In this document: piece by piece, positions 54,781 to 64,000 of the stretch | Layout of the letters: each line of letters begins with the position of its first letter | Numbering within the stretch: the stretch's first letter is position 1 | Assembly (NCBI RefSeq): GCF_009725995.1 | Contig: NZ_RCNS01000003.1 | Span: 186,001 to 250,000 of the forward strand | DNA from: Zobellia laminariae | Lineage (GTDB): Bacteria; Bacteroidota; Bacteroidia; Flavobacteriales; Flavobacteriaceae | Direction: 5' to 3' | Length of the DNA stretch: 64,000 nt | The notes under the pieces: model-generated | What the model saw: only the letters and a program-made list of their open reading frames with translations | The model's database searches: none | Told to the model about the DNA's origin: nothing | Made by a program: the position numbers and the translations under genes

Positions 54781-57700
54781 TTAACGATAAAGGGTAAAAT
54801 GCCCAACATAACGTATATCTCTATCATCATTTTGATTCACTACATACCAATAATCACCTGTTGGTAGTTCCTTACCTTCATAAAGTCCGTCCCATTTGTT
54901 TACTTGGTCCAGCTCAGCAACTACCCTTCCATAACGGTCATAGATAATTACTTCAATATTAGGGAAGAATTCTCGGTTACCCGGTGCCCAGAAATCATTT
55001 TCATTATCACCGTTAGGCGTAAAGAAATTTGGAATCTCAAGCATTCCAGTAAACTCAAACGGTATAACGGCAACTGCCACACAACCATTTTGGTCAACTA
55101 CGCGAATTTCTACTTCACCACTTTCTGTTGTAGTGTACAATCCTTCGCTTCCGTACGATTGTCCATCAAAGAAAAACTCATAGCCACCAAAACCACCTTC
55201 AGCTGTTGCTGTAATTTCATTTGGTCCAGTCTTTTCAGCTATCAATGTTAATGGGTCGTATGCATCAATAGTAAACTCTACAAAGTTTGTACATCCATTT
55301 TGATGATAGATATACGCAGTATAATCCCCTGGTGTTAAATCTCCCCATGAACGTTCTGTTGTTGCTAATGCTGTAATAGCATCAGTTGGGTCAATAGGGT
55401 TTAAGGCGAATAACAATTCAGAAACTAAACTTTCTTCTTGCATCTGAACCGAAGCCGTACTGTTAGGAAAAATACCCTCACAACCATACTGCACTAAAGG
55501 AGATGCTGTTAAATCAACCCCTACTTCTATAGGAATGAAAATATTAGTATTACACCCATTAGCGTCTTGTACAAAAACGATATAACCTTCTCCTCCAATT
55601 AATCCGTCAAAAGATAAATTATCGTTTCTCAAGAAAATCTCCGTTCCATCAGAATTAGGACCTACTAAACGAGTCTCATAGTATTCATCCATGGTTACAG
55701 GATCTACAAATGGCGTACCACCAGTTACTGTTATTTGCGCAGTACCATCCGCAAAACCTATACAGGTCTCAGGTGTTGTATCAAAATCTGTGATTTCTAA
55801 TGCTGTAGGTTCAGTTACTATAATTTCAAAAGTTTGTGGACAACCTTCAGCATCTTGTGCCAATACCGTATATGATGGGTTACTAGGCGTATTAGCCGGT
55901 AAATCCGTAAACGTATACGTTGTTGGGTTAACTGGATCACTAAAGAATTCACTTAAGTTAGGCTCTATTGCAAATTGTACCAAACCTCCTGTTGCACTGG
56001 TTACCTCCATAGTAATGGTACCATCAGTTTCACCAAAACATGTAGTAGGTGTACTATTACCAATAATGTCTACTGGTATTGCTGGTGCAATTGTAAATGG
56101 TCCTTGGACCTCACCACAATTAGCACGACTGATAACTGAAATCCAGTAATCACCTGCATCTAGGTTTTCGAACGTTCCAAAATCTTGGAATGTACGGTTT
56201 TCATAGGTCGGCATTGTTTCTGCAACAAAAGCATCTGTACCCGGGTCTGAGTTATAAATTCTAAACTCATAAATACCGGTACCTCCATTAGCAATAGCTT
56301 CTATTCTACCATCTACTTCATAGGCACACGAAACATCAAAAGTAGGAGAGTTTATATCTATACTCAACGCTTCTGCGTCCGTAATAGTAATACCGTTGGT
56401 CTTAACTGCCAAACAAGAACTTAAACTACCAACCTTACGAACTTCATAACGATATGAAGAACCAATAGTTCCTGGTATATTTGTTGCTACTGGCAGACCA
56501 TTTGTATCTGTTCCACTAATAAGAGTCCAAGGTCCTCCTGATCCATTAACACTATACTCGTAAGTTCCTCCTTGTGGGTTATTCACACGAATCATCATAG
56601 TTGCCGCATTACCACATGCAGGAACTGAAGTTTGAATCAATGCCGGGTTAATTGGTGGCGGTGGAATTACCTGAATAGGCGCTGAAACCACACCACAATT
56701 TAAGGTAGATACTACCTCAACAGCATACCACCCACCAGGAATAACTCCTGTTGTACCGGAAAATTCAGGACTGCTCTGGTAACCAGTCGTAGACACAATA
56801 TTAGTGTTATCATTATCTGCTAAGTGTAATAACCTGTATTGATATCCTGCACCGGGCACACCACCAATTGCTCCTGGTGTAGAACTATCTGTTGGGTCAA
56901 CAGCTAATATTATGGCATCATTTCCTGTAGGACATTCAAGCTCTCTAGTAATAATAGCTTCTACCTCTATATCAGGTACTGAAAATAGCTCCTTCTCTAA
57001 AGTATATGTACAAAGCTCAGCATCCCTTACGGTTACACGGTAATTACCACTTGCAAGGCCAGAAAAAGTAGTGTTGCTTCCATTAGCGGCAAATGTAGCA
57101 TAAGAAGCATTGGAATGCGGTGCAAAACCACTTCCTACCGTACTCTCATACTCTAACATGTACTCGTAAGGTGCTGCATCCCAACCACCTTGGGTAGTTA
57201 CTACAATTTCTCCTAAATCATTAGAACAACCAACTCTTCCTACCTCATCCAAATCGGTTATCAATAAATCACCATTTGGTGTGTTTATAGGGGTTGCATT
57301 ACTGAATACATTACAACCAGCAACTGTTTTATTGCTCTCTCGGATAACAACACGATGATTACCTCCTTCTAATCCTGTTATGACAAAAGGATTTCCGTCT
57401 GTAGCTATATCAACAATGCCATTTGAATTTCCAGCAACTGGAGCGCCAAAAGCACCGCCACTAAATCCTGGATCATTAGATTGGTATACCCAATATTCAT
57501 ATTCACCAGTAAAACCACTTACGTCAATACTTAATTCTCCACTAGTTGTTCCAAAACAACTTACGGCTTGCGATTCTATTATAGATACCGTTGGCACTAC
57601 AGGTTCGTCTACAACATAAGCTACAATAGGATAAGTACAACCTCCAACATCATTTACTCGTAAATTATATTCACCAGCTACCATTGGAAGGTCAAATTCT

Positions 57701-60700
57701 ACAAAACTACCACTTGGTTGTGCTTGATCACCTACTGGCGATACTGAGAAACCTTGATCTTCAATAATAAAGTTTGTACTACCTGTAACGGTTACACGAA
57801 CTCGCTCTGGGTTCTCACAATCCATTGGAGATACTTGAGTAATTGTTGCTGTAACATTATTAGGAGGGTCAATGACCACATCTGCACTAATATACTCACA
57901 ACCATTACTATCAATTGCATATACGTTAAAGGTTTGCTGTAAACCATTATCAACTATTACAAAATCCATAGTATTACTACTCGTAGTTTGGTAACTATCT
58001 GTAGCATTGATCTTAAATCCGTAGTCTGCTCCATTTCCAATGCCATTAACGGTGGCAGTTAGTATTGTTGTGCTATATCTATTTGCTCCAACCTCACATA
58101 ATAAAGTACCTGCGGTTGCATTAACACTGAATACAGGTGGTTCGTTAATAACCACTTCTTCTCTATCATAACAATTTCTATCGGTCACTACTTCTAGCAC
58201 ATAAGTACCTGGAGCTAAACCTAAGAAAGAACCTGAATTATTAGTTTCATCTCGAGACGTAACATCATAATTTAATGGCATGGAAAGCAAATCAGTATTA
58301 TAAAGGTTATACTCTTTTATACCATCTGCATCTGTGCCTGCGACGATTGATGCAGAAATACTACCATCATCTAAACCATTACAGCTTACATCCGTAGCTC
58401 CTGTTTCATCAATATCTGGACTTGTTGGAGCTGATCTAATAATACTGTTTACCGAAGTAGCACATTGGCCTACACCATCACGTACAATCTGATCCTCTAT
58501 TATTACATCATAAGTTCCAGGAGGAACATTTGTAAAATCAACAATGGGATTGTACACAGTGTCATCACCATCATCAAGAATAGTCATGCTTACTGGGTTA
58601 CCACCAATATCAAATCCACTCAAAGTGTAATTAAAATTACCACTACCTCCATCGGTAGTAATTCTTATTGAACCGTCTGCCTCTTCACAATTAGGTTCGA
58701 TTTCAAAATCACCTGATGCAGTTAAGACTTGATAAACTTCTGCAACACCATCTATGTTACAACCATTTGCATCTATAATATTATAAGTATAAGATCCTAC
58801 ACTGTTTACTGTAAATGTTGCCGTGGTATTAATAGCTGGATCACCAGAATTAGCTACCGTTTGACTAACCCCATTAAGTGTAAACGTTGGAGTGTCAAAA
58901 TCACCTGGTAAACTAAGTGTAATATCAAATCCTGTTGCAGCAGTAGCTGTTACATCACACTGATTATCAACTACAGGGTCTAGTAACGGTAAGTCAGGGT
59001 TTAATTGAATTATTGCCGCTGATGTACTTGCCGGACAACCACCTGCATCCATAACCCAAATATCATAAGTAACACCCGTTAAAGAACCCGCCAATTCTTT
59101 GGTTGGCGAACTATCAAATTCCGATGGCGCTGGTGCAACACCAGGAGCTAACGTACCTTGTTCTACAAATGCGAATTCATAAGGGGCAGTTCCTCCATTT
59201 GCTCTAACTGTAATTTGTCCTAAGGCATTACAGTTGGCATTTTGATTGTCAATAACGTCTACTCTTGGTAAATTTAAAATTGCTTCTGCTTCGGCTCCGC
59301 CACTACAAAAAGTGGTTGTATCCTCAACGGAAATACCATAATGTCCGGCAGGTACTTGAATAAGGTCATTCGTTAGTACTGAATTTGACAGATTTACTTC
59401 TTCAATCCCAGTATCAAGATCTGTAATGATTACATTGTACGGACCAGTACCAGATGTAATGGTATATTCTAGTCCAACATTACCATTATAACAAGTGGCA
59501 TTATCAATGGTCATGGTTACAGTTAATCCTGGCCCATCTGGCAAGGTAATTACTTCTTCATAGGTACAATTTGTAACCGTATCCCGTACTTCTACAGTAT
59601 AAGAAGTTCCCCAAAGTAGACCACTGAAACAATGCTGGTCTGGTAAAGCTGGTGCTCCATTTGGAGTTTCCCAAGCTAAAGCCGGATTGTCTAACAAACG
59701 AACTTCATAGCTACCGGAAGTACCTCCTGTAATATCAACACATACTGTAGTCCCACCAGGGCTACAAGTAGGTGGTGGTGTTGGATATATTGGGGTAATA
59801 TCTAAACTAGCCGAATCAATAATGAAAGGCTCTATATCATTACACCCTCTGGAATCTAAAACAATTACCTGATAATTTCCAGGGATAAGACTTGGGTCAT
59901 TAATTGTAAGTGGAAAATCTATATCTGCAACATTATTTTGTGTGTAGAAAGGATTTCCGAAATTATCTTCAATTACAACAGTATAGTTCTCTACTCCCGC
60001 TGTTGGAAGGTCAACTATTACTCCTCCTGATAAATCCCCTGTTGTACAAGTAGCATCAATAGGAGTTACCGTAGCATCTGGCGCACCTATAGGATCCGTA
60101 ACTACGGAAACTACAGTTACAGCAGTAACACAATTTCTTGCATCTCTAACTACATACTCGTAATCTCCTGCTGCCAATCCGGAATATACAGTTTGATCTG
60201 AATAGTTATAGGTAATAGCATCACCTGTTGGACTATTTGGATCTAAAGGATTAGACTGTAACTCACCTACTGGAGCAAATACTACCTCAAATGGTGGCAC
60301 TCCTGAAGATACTGTTGGGATTACCTCAACAAAACCGCTATTTGCATCACCACAACTTGGACCTACTACTCTTTCTGTAGCTGCTATATTCGTAGGTTCT
60401 GCGAACGTTAAAGATTCGGATAAAATACTACAACCATTATTATCAGATACTTCTACAGTATAATCTCCAAACTCCGTAAAGTTCATGGTATAATCGAACG
60501 TATTGGATGGAAGTGGAATTGCCGTATGGGCAGGAACCGCAACTCCATTTCTGAAAATAGTATATGAAGTAGAAGCTAGATTGGTTATATCTCCTCCTGA
60601 TACCGTAATCTGCATTTCTCCATCACCTCCACAATCTATCTCACGATTCAGGTCAAGACTAACTTGAACTTGTGGCGGTATTCTTATTGCTGATGTAGAA

Positions 60701-63573
60701 GCCGTACAGCCGTTGGCATCAACCACTTCAATAGTATAGTTACCAGGAACTAAGCCTGTAAAAGTATGTGAGCCCGCAACACCAGGTACCAAGGTACCTC
60801 CATTAATTCGATATTCGTGTGTTGCTAAAGCAGCCGTACCTGCAGTTGATGTCACTGTAATTTCACCATCATTAGTAGCAGAATAACAATAATCTATAGC
60901 TCCAGTTGTAATTGTTGGTGCATCAACACTGGTTAACGCAAACGTTGTGGAAGCAGTACAACCTTCAGAATCTATTACCGTTAAGGTATAAGTTCCTTCT
61001 TCTGTTAAGTTACCAAAAGTACGTCCTGTTTTTGGTCCTTGCACGGTAGATGCTGTTGGCCATTGTAACTCATAGCGATACCCACCAAAGCCGCCAGTAG
61101 CAGTTCCGGTTACTCTACCAATATTATTATTCTGACAACTCATAGCGGTTTCTGCCGCAGTAATACTCAATGGTGTTGCCGCCTCTTCTACATCAAAAGA
61201 AGTTGTAGAAGTACAATTGGTTTCATTATCTGTTACCGTAATTTCATACGTACCCGCACCTAAGCCTGTTATCGGAATTTCTAAATCAGTACTCGTAGTT
61301 GTCCCGGTAATAACTGCAGCAGTAGGAGCTGTTCTATTTATTGTATAGTCATAATCAATACCATAACCATCCACTAAGAAAGCACCGGTACCATCTGTAG
61401 CACCTGGACATACACGCCTGTCTCCACCTGATTTTACACGTGCTCTAATGGTACTAAAACCACCAGTTGTAAAACTTGCAGGATATGTACAGCCATTGGC
61501 ATCAGTAATTTCAAACTGATAAGATGTATCCAAATCTAAACCTGGAAAAACATTACTTGCCTGTGCAGCAGGTAAAGTTGTGGAAGGGCTAGAAGAAATA
61601 ATTTCATACTGAGCAACCGCAAAAGTTGCCGGTAATACATCTATAGTAACTCTACTTGTTCCTGTAGAACAGTCAAGGTCATCTTGGGCAAAAGTAATAG
61701 AAGTAGGAGGTATTGGTTCCGTAATATCAATTGGTGTCAATGCTTGGAAACAACCTGCATCATCCTTAATATAAGGAATATAATTTCCTGGTGCCAATCC
61801 TGTAAATGAGGTTCCTGGTTGATACGTACTATTATCTATGCTATATTCGTAACCGGTTCCGGAGCCGCCTGTAGCGACTGCAAAATCAATTATACCACCA
61901 GCATTTGCACAAGTGTAATCTTGTGTTAACGAGGCAGATCCACTAAGACCACCAGCAGAAGTAACCGTAACTGCAGGTAATGCCAATACACAAGTAAAAG
62001 CACCTTGAGAATATTGAACCTCAACTATAGTATAAGTATCATCGGAAACAGGAATTGTAGACGAACTTGTAAACGGATCACCTGCATTATTAGTTGCTCT
62101 ATATTCTAAGTTAAACCCTTTTGGGTCAGTTACCGTAAATTCAACCTTTCCACCACCATTGGTACAGGTACCAACAATATCTGCTGCAGTAACATCTGGA
62201 GGGGTTAATTCAGCAACATATTCTGATTTTTCCGCTGTACATCCTTGATCATCTGTAATGTAAAAAGTATACGTTCCAGGACTTGTTACAGTATAAGAAC
62301 TAGTACCTGTAAAATTACCGCCAGAAGTACCAGAGCCGCCACCGGTTACTGTATAACTGTACGTACCAGAACCTCCTGAAGGAGTTACATCTATATCAAT
62401 ACTTGAAATTGTAGAACAGCCAAAACTCATACCATTGGTATCCGTAGCTACTGTAATTGGATTTAAACCCGTACCTACTGTAATTGGATCACCACTTGTA
62501 TCCGTATATTGTATAGGAGCAGCAATACCATTTGGAATGTCTTCCTTACAATCATTGGTTTCTACCTTTACGGCATAAGTACCTTCACTTACCGCCCCAA
62601 ATGTGTATGTATTACTAGATATGGTAGAGGTAAATTCTATTTCCGCACCACTATCATCTAATAAAGTATATACATAAGGTCCAGGAACTTCAGGGTTAAT
62701 CGAAACATCAATAGTACCTGTCTCTCCACTACAAACGGGGTTAGTAAAGGTTACATCAATGTCAATATCTACTTGTTCTATCTCTATAGGACCAATTAAG
62801 TATTCACAAAGCTCTCCTGTAATGTTCAACCTTGCTTGAACTGTATAAGTACCAGCGTCTAAAGCAGAAAAAATAGAAGAAGATTGATAAGGTCTAACAA
62901 TAGACCCTCCTTCAAGAAGTTGAAATTGATAGCTATTAGGAAGTCCCGTAATTTCAATTCTACCTGGGTTATTACAAACATAATCTTTTGATGAAATACC
63001 GTATGATATGGTACTTTTCTTAACCTTAAAAAAGTATTGTTGTCCATCTGCTACTACACGATATTCTGCACCTGTTGAAGCTGAGATTGCACTAGCATCT
63101 AATTGAAATGTGTCTGTTATAGCAACTTCTGTATAGCACGATATATTTGTATTTGGACAATCTTGGTTTATATTAGGACTACAACTGCCTCCTAAAACTT
63201 GCCATGAAACATTACTATAGGAACCAGATAGCGAAATAATCTGGTCATCGGAATCTCCACAAAGGTTAAATCGTGCCACCGTTGAACCATCTGCTGCACA
63301 ACCCACTTCTTCATCCGCATTTTGAATGATGGTTGCAAACATTGGTGGAGCGGCAGCCACCTTTTCGGCTGTGCTACTCGTTAATACCTTGTTAGAAATT
63401 GCTGTTGCATTGTCAGCGGCTTCACTTTTTATAGTGACCACTTCCTTTACGGCAGAGGCTACTTCATCATAAATTTTGAAAGCCGTCTTGCCTGCAATTG
63501 CAGAAGTACAGACTACTGAAAAGGTCATTAACAGTAGAGCGTACAGAATACGCTGTGTTTTTTTTGGGAGCAT
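54781..63573 (-). CDS. Giant SprB-repeat adhesin with type IX secretion (type B) C-terminal signal
   Basis: A 2930-residue secreted protein. A signal peptide (about 1-27) is followed by an Ala/Lys/Glu-rich helical segment (about 28-75) and a Cys-rich globular part (about 85-200). Then about thirty units of 70-100 residues follow, by eye, each with a first Cys near a G-x-I/V-x-V turn, GG-x-G-x-Y-x-Y, and a last Cys in VxVxDxxGC, the SprB-repeat pattern with probably one disulfide per unit. The C-terminal block LEIPNFFTPNGDNENDFWAPGN, IIYDRYGRVV, LPTGDYWYVV and VGHFTLYR is the type B (CHU_C) secretion domain. It would be a cell-surface adhesin, perhaps for gliding or attachment. No SprF/PorP partner is adjacent. 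The gene is divergent from a sugar dehydrogenase gene. Confidence 0.93.
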   Translation of the reverse strand: MLPKKTQRILYALLLMTFSVVCTSAIAGKTAFKIYDEVASAVKEVVTIKSEAADNATAISNKVLTSSTAEKVAAAPPMFATIIQNADEEVGCAADGSTVARFNLCGDSDDQIISLSGSYSNVSWQVLGGSCSPNINQDCPNTNISCYTEVAITDTFQLDASAISASTGAEYRVVADGQQYFFKVKKSTISYGISSKDYVCNNPGRIEITGLPNSYQFQLLEGGSIVRPYQSSSIFSALDAGTYTVQARLNITGELCEYLIGPIEIEQVDIDIDVTFTNPVCSGETGTIDVSINPEVPGPYVYTLLDDSGAEIEFTSTISSNTYTFGAVSEGTYAVKVETNDCKEDIPNGIAAPIQYTDTSGDPITVGTGLNPITVATDTNGMSFGCSTISSIDIDVTPSGGSGTYSYTVTGGGSGTSGGNFTGTSSYTVTSPGTYTFYITDDQGCTAEKSEYVAELTPPDVTAADIVGTCTNGGGKVEFTVTDPKGFNLEYRATNNAGDPFTSSSTIPVSDDTYTIVEVQYSQGAFTCVLALPAVTVTSAGGLSGSASLTQDYTCANAGGIIDFAVATGGSGTGYEYSIDNSTYQPGTSFTGLAPGNYIPYIKDDAGCFQALTPIDITEPIPPTSITFAQDDLDCSTGTSRVTIDVLPATFAVAQYEIISSSPSTTLPAAQASNVFPGLDLDTSYQFEITDANGCTYPASFTTGGFSTIRARVKSGGDRRVCPGATDGTGAFLVDGYGIDYDYTINRTAPTAAVITGTTTSTDLEIPITGLGAGTYEITVTDNETNCTSTTSFDVEEAATPLSITAAETAMSCQNNNIGRVTGTATGGFGGYRYELQWPTASTVQGPKTGRTFGNLTEEGTYTLTVIDSEGCTASTTFALTSVDAPTITTGAIDYCYSATNDGEITVTSTAGTAALATHEYRINGGTLVPGVAGSHTFTGLVPGNYTIEVVDANGCTASTSAIRIPPQVQVSLDLNREIDCGGDGEMQITVSGGDITNLASTSYTIFRNGVAVPAHTAIPLPSNTFDYTMNFTEFGDYTVEVSDNNGCSILSESLTFAEPTNIAATERVVGPSCGDANSGFVEVIPTVSSGVPPFEVVFAPVGELQSNPLDPNSPTGDAITYNYSDQTVYSGLAAGDYEYVVRDARNCVTAVTVVSVVTDPIGAPDATVTPIDATCTTGDLSGGVIVDLPTAGVENYTVVIEDNFGNPFYTQNNVADIDFPLTINDPSLIPGNYQVIVLDSRGCNDIEPFIIDSASLDITPIYPTPPPTCSPGGTTVCVDITGGTSGSYEVRLLDNPALAWETPNGAPALPDQHCFSGLLWGTSYTVEVRDTVTNCTYEEVITLPDGPGLTVTMTIDNATCYNGNVGLEYTITSGTGPYNVIITDLDTGIEEVNLSNSVLTNDLIQVPAGHYGISVEDTTTFCSGGAEAEAILNLPRVDVIDNQNANCNALGQITVRANGGTAPYEFAFVEQGTLAPGVAPAPSEFDSSPTKELAGSLTGVTYDIWVMDAGGCPASTSAAIIQLNPDLPLLDPVVDNQCDVTATAATGFDITLSLPGDFDTPTFTLNGVSQTVANSGDPAINTTATFTVNSVGSYTYNIIDANGCNIDGVAEVYQVLTASGDFEIEPNCEEADGSIRITTDGGSGNFNYTLSGFDIGGNPVSMTILDDGDDTVYNPIVDFTNVPPGTYDVIIEDQIVRDGVGQCATSVNSIIRSAPTSPDIDETGATDVSCNGLDDGSISASIVAGTDADGIKEYNLYNTDLLSMPLNYDVTSRDETNNSGSFLGLAPGTYVLEVVTDRNCYDREEVVINEPPVFSVNATAGTLLCEVGANRYSTTILTATVNGIGNGADYGFKINATDSYQTTSSNTMDFVIVDNGLQQTFNVYAIDSNGCEYISADVVIDPPNNVTATITQVSPMDCENPERVRVTVTGSTNFIIEDQGFSVSPVGDQAQPSGSFVEFDLPMVAGEYNLRVNDVGGCTYPIVAYVVDEPVVPTVSIIESQAVSCFGTTSGELSIDVSGFTGEYEYWVYQSNDPGFSGGAFGAPVAGNSNGIVDIATDGNPFVITGLEGGNHRVVIRESNKTVAGCNVFSNATPINTPNGDLLITDLDEVGRVGCSNDLGEIVVTTQGGWDAAPYEYMLEYESTVGSGFAPHSNASYATFAANGSNTTFSGLASGNYRVTVRDAELCTYTLEKELFSVPDIEVEAIITRELECPTGNDAIILAVDPTDSSTPGAIGGVPGAGYQYRLLHLADNDNTNIVSTTGYQSSPEFSGTTGVIPGGWYAVEVVSTLNCGVVSAPIQVIPPPPINPALIQTSVPACGNAATMMIRVNNPQGGTYEYSVNGSGGPWTLISGTDTNGLPVATNIPGTIGSSYRYEVRKVGSLSSCLAVKTNGITITDAEALSIDINSPTFDVSCAYEVDGRIEAIANGGTGIYEFRIYNSDPGTDAFVAETMPTYENRTFQDFGTFENLDAGDYWISVISRANCGEVQGPFTIAPAIPVDIIGNSTPTTCFGETDGTITMEVTSATGGLVQFAIEPNLSEFFSDPVNPTTYTFTDLPANTPSNPSYTVLAQDAEGCPQTFEIIVTEPTALEITDFDTTPETCIGFADGTAQITVTGGTPFVDPVTMDEYYETRLVGPNSDGTEIFLRNDNLSFDGLIGGEGYIVFVQDANGCNTNIFIPIEVGVDLTASPLVQYGCEGIFPNSTASVQMQEESLVSELLFALNPIDPTDAITALATTERSWGDLTPGDYTAYIYHQNGCTNFVEFTIDAYDPLTLIAEKTGPNEITATAEGGFGGYEFFFDGQSYGSEGLYTTTESGEVEIRVVDQNGCVAVAVIPFEFTGMLEIPNFFTPNGDNENDFWAPGNREFFPNIEVIIYDRYGRVVAELDQVNKWDGLYEGKELPTGDYWYVVNQNDDRDIRYVGHFTLYR

Positions 63574-63709
63574 AGGTTAAGTCATTTTAAAAAGAAAATG
63601 AGCGATTTGGGTTGCATCACTTTCTCTCGGGTAATTCTTTTAAACTTGTAAATTCTCGTTATCTTTAACCATAACGGGACACCTTAATATTATCTTTTAA
63701 CGTCAAATT

Positions 63710-64000
63710 ATGCGAAATAGTGTATTAACGATAGCGTTAGCTGCAATAACTCTCAGCTATTCTTGCGCGCAAGACATTGAAAACAAGGTAGATACACCTA
63801 CAAACCCTCCATACACCGCCCAACTACTGATCGATGAAATGCAGTCTCCTTGGGGTTTGGTGTTTTTATCTGCAAATGAACTGCTCATTACTGATAAATC
63901 CGGGGAACTCATCCATTTTGAAAATGGAGAAAAAACGGTAGTCAAAAATACTCCGGAAGTTTACACTAGAGGACAAGGCGGATTATTGGATATTGAACTA
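63710..64000 (+). CDS. PQQ-dependent sugar dehydrogenase (soluble glucose/sorbosone type), 3' end outside the window
   Basis: The first 97 codons of a lipoprotein running off the window. The signal MRNSVLTIALAAITLSYSC places the lipid on Cys19. The mature part has LLIDEMQSPWGLVFLSANELLITDKSGELIHFENG and YTRGQGGLLDIEL, the first blade of the six-blade propeller typical of glucose/sorbosone dehydrogenases (PWGLVFL, L-x-T-x(4)-G and QGGLLD-x-x-L). Such enzymes oxidise sugars in the periplasm with PQQ. The PQQ-binding residues lie further on and cannot be checked. It diverges from the giant adhesin gene with about 136 bases between the starts, and no good promoter was found in that gap (TATCTTTT at 63691 is one base off). 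Confidence 0.8.
   Translation, partial: MRNSVLTIALAAITLSYSCAQDIENKVDTPTNPPYTAQLLIDEMQSPWGLVFLSANELLITDKSGELIHFENGEKTVVKNTPEVYTRGQGGLLDIEL

Noticed and set aside
55691..56149. A 152-codon open frame on the + strand inside the giant adhesin gene
   Set aside because: It is antisense to a clear repeat protein, follows the codon pattern of the other strand, and has no recognisable domain or upstream signals.
54781..63573. Possible tandem DNA repeat array or CRISPR in the giant gene
   Set aside because: The units are only similar at the protein level, have variable length and are translated in one frame. There are no short identical direct repeats with spacers.
63757..63945. A minus-strand 62-codon frame at the window end
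   Set aside because: The plus strand encodes the start of a sugar dehydrogenase with a clear lipoprotein signal and first propeller blade.

Overview
The window is AT-rich chromosomal DNA from a member of the Bacteroidota, most likely a marine Flavobacteriaceae. Evidence for this is a SusC/SusD pair, a giant SprB-repeat protein with a type IX secretion (type B) C-terminus, a bacillithiol gene (bshA), TamB and LptD proteins of the Bacteroidota type, lipoproteins with a Cys-Ser-Asp-Asp surface-export signature, and TAnnTTTG promoter motifs. Weak ribosome binding sites and several TTG/GTG starts fit the same group. No tRNA, rRNA, CRISPR array, insertion sequence or phage gene was recognised.

Region 1 (1-13906, + strand) is the distal part of an exopolysaccharide/capsule locus. 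It holds a truncated GT4 glycosyltransferase, a second GT4, a small phosphoglycosyl transferase whose start is broken by a one-base slip in a T tract, a GT2, an overlapping ATP-grasp ligase/HAD hydrolase pair, three FemAB/GNAT-fold proteins, an MBOAT O-acyltransferase with its SGNH partner, and a COG5610-type HAD protein. These genes would build a lipid-linked oligosaccharide and decorate it with acyl or aminoacyl groups. Polymerase, flippase and export genes are not in the window and presumably lie upstream.

Region 2 (13911-31416, mostly - strand) is conserved core genome. It carries an OmpA-family protein, a PrcB-like lipoprotein, bshA, a GH3/beta-lactamase fusion, and a probable operon of amidase, MlaD-type protein, two Fe-S oxidoreductase subunits and a small Bacteroidota protein. 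Divergent from that operon is lptD, followed by ridA. Then come a BadF-type sugar kinase, gapA and pfkA. The themes are envelope biogenesis, wall turnover and glycolysis.

Region 3 (31690-41807) continues the core: a very large TamB divergent from tsaD, then rsmE, a DUF1223 thioredoxin-like protein, a DUF4159 protein, an AI-2E family permease and a class I methyltransferase.

Region 4 (42145-53896, + strand) is a PUL-like outer-membrane cluster with no carbohydrate-active enzyme: SusC, SusD, a three-domain fasciclin lipoprotein, a 1110-residue FG-GAP/ASPIC-UnbV lipoprotein, and a lipoprotein joining a cytochrome c domain to FG-GAP repeats. This is the most unusual set in the window. The lipobox contexts suggest SusD and fasciclin face the outside while the two FG-GAP proteins stay inside.

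Region 5 (53936-64000) holds a small lipoprotein esterase, an 8.8-kb gene for a secreted SprB-repeat adhesin with no neighbouring PorP/SprF partner, and the first 97 codons of a divergent PQQ-type sugar dehydrogenase cut by the window end.
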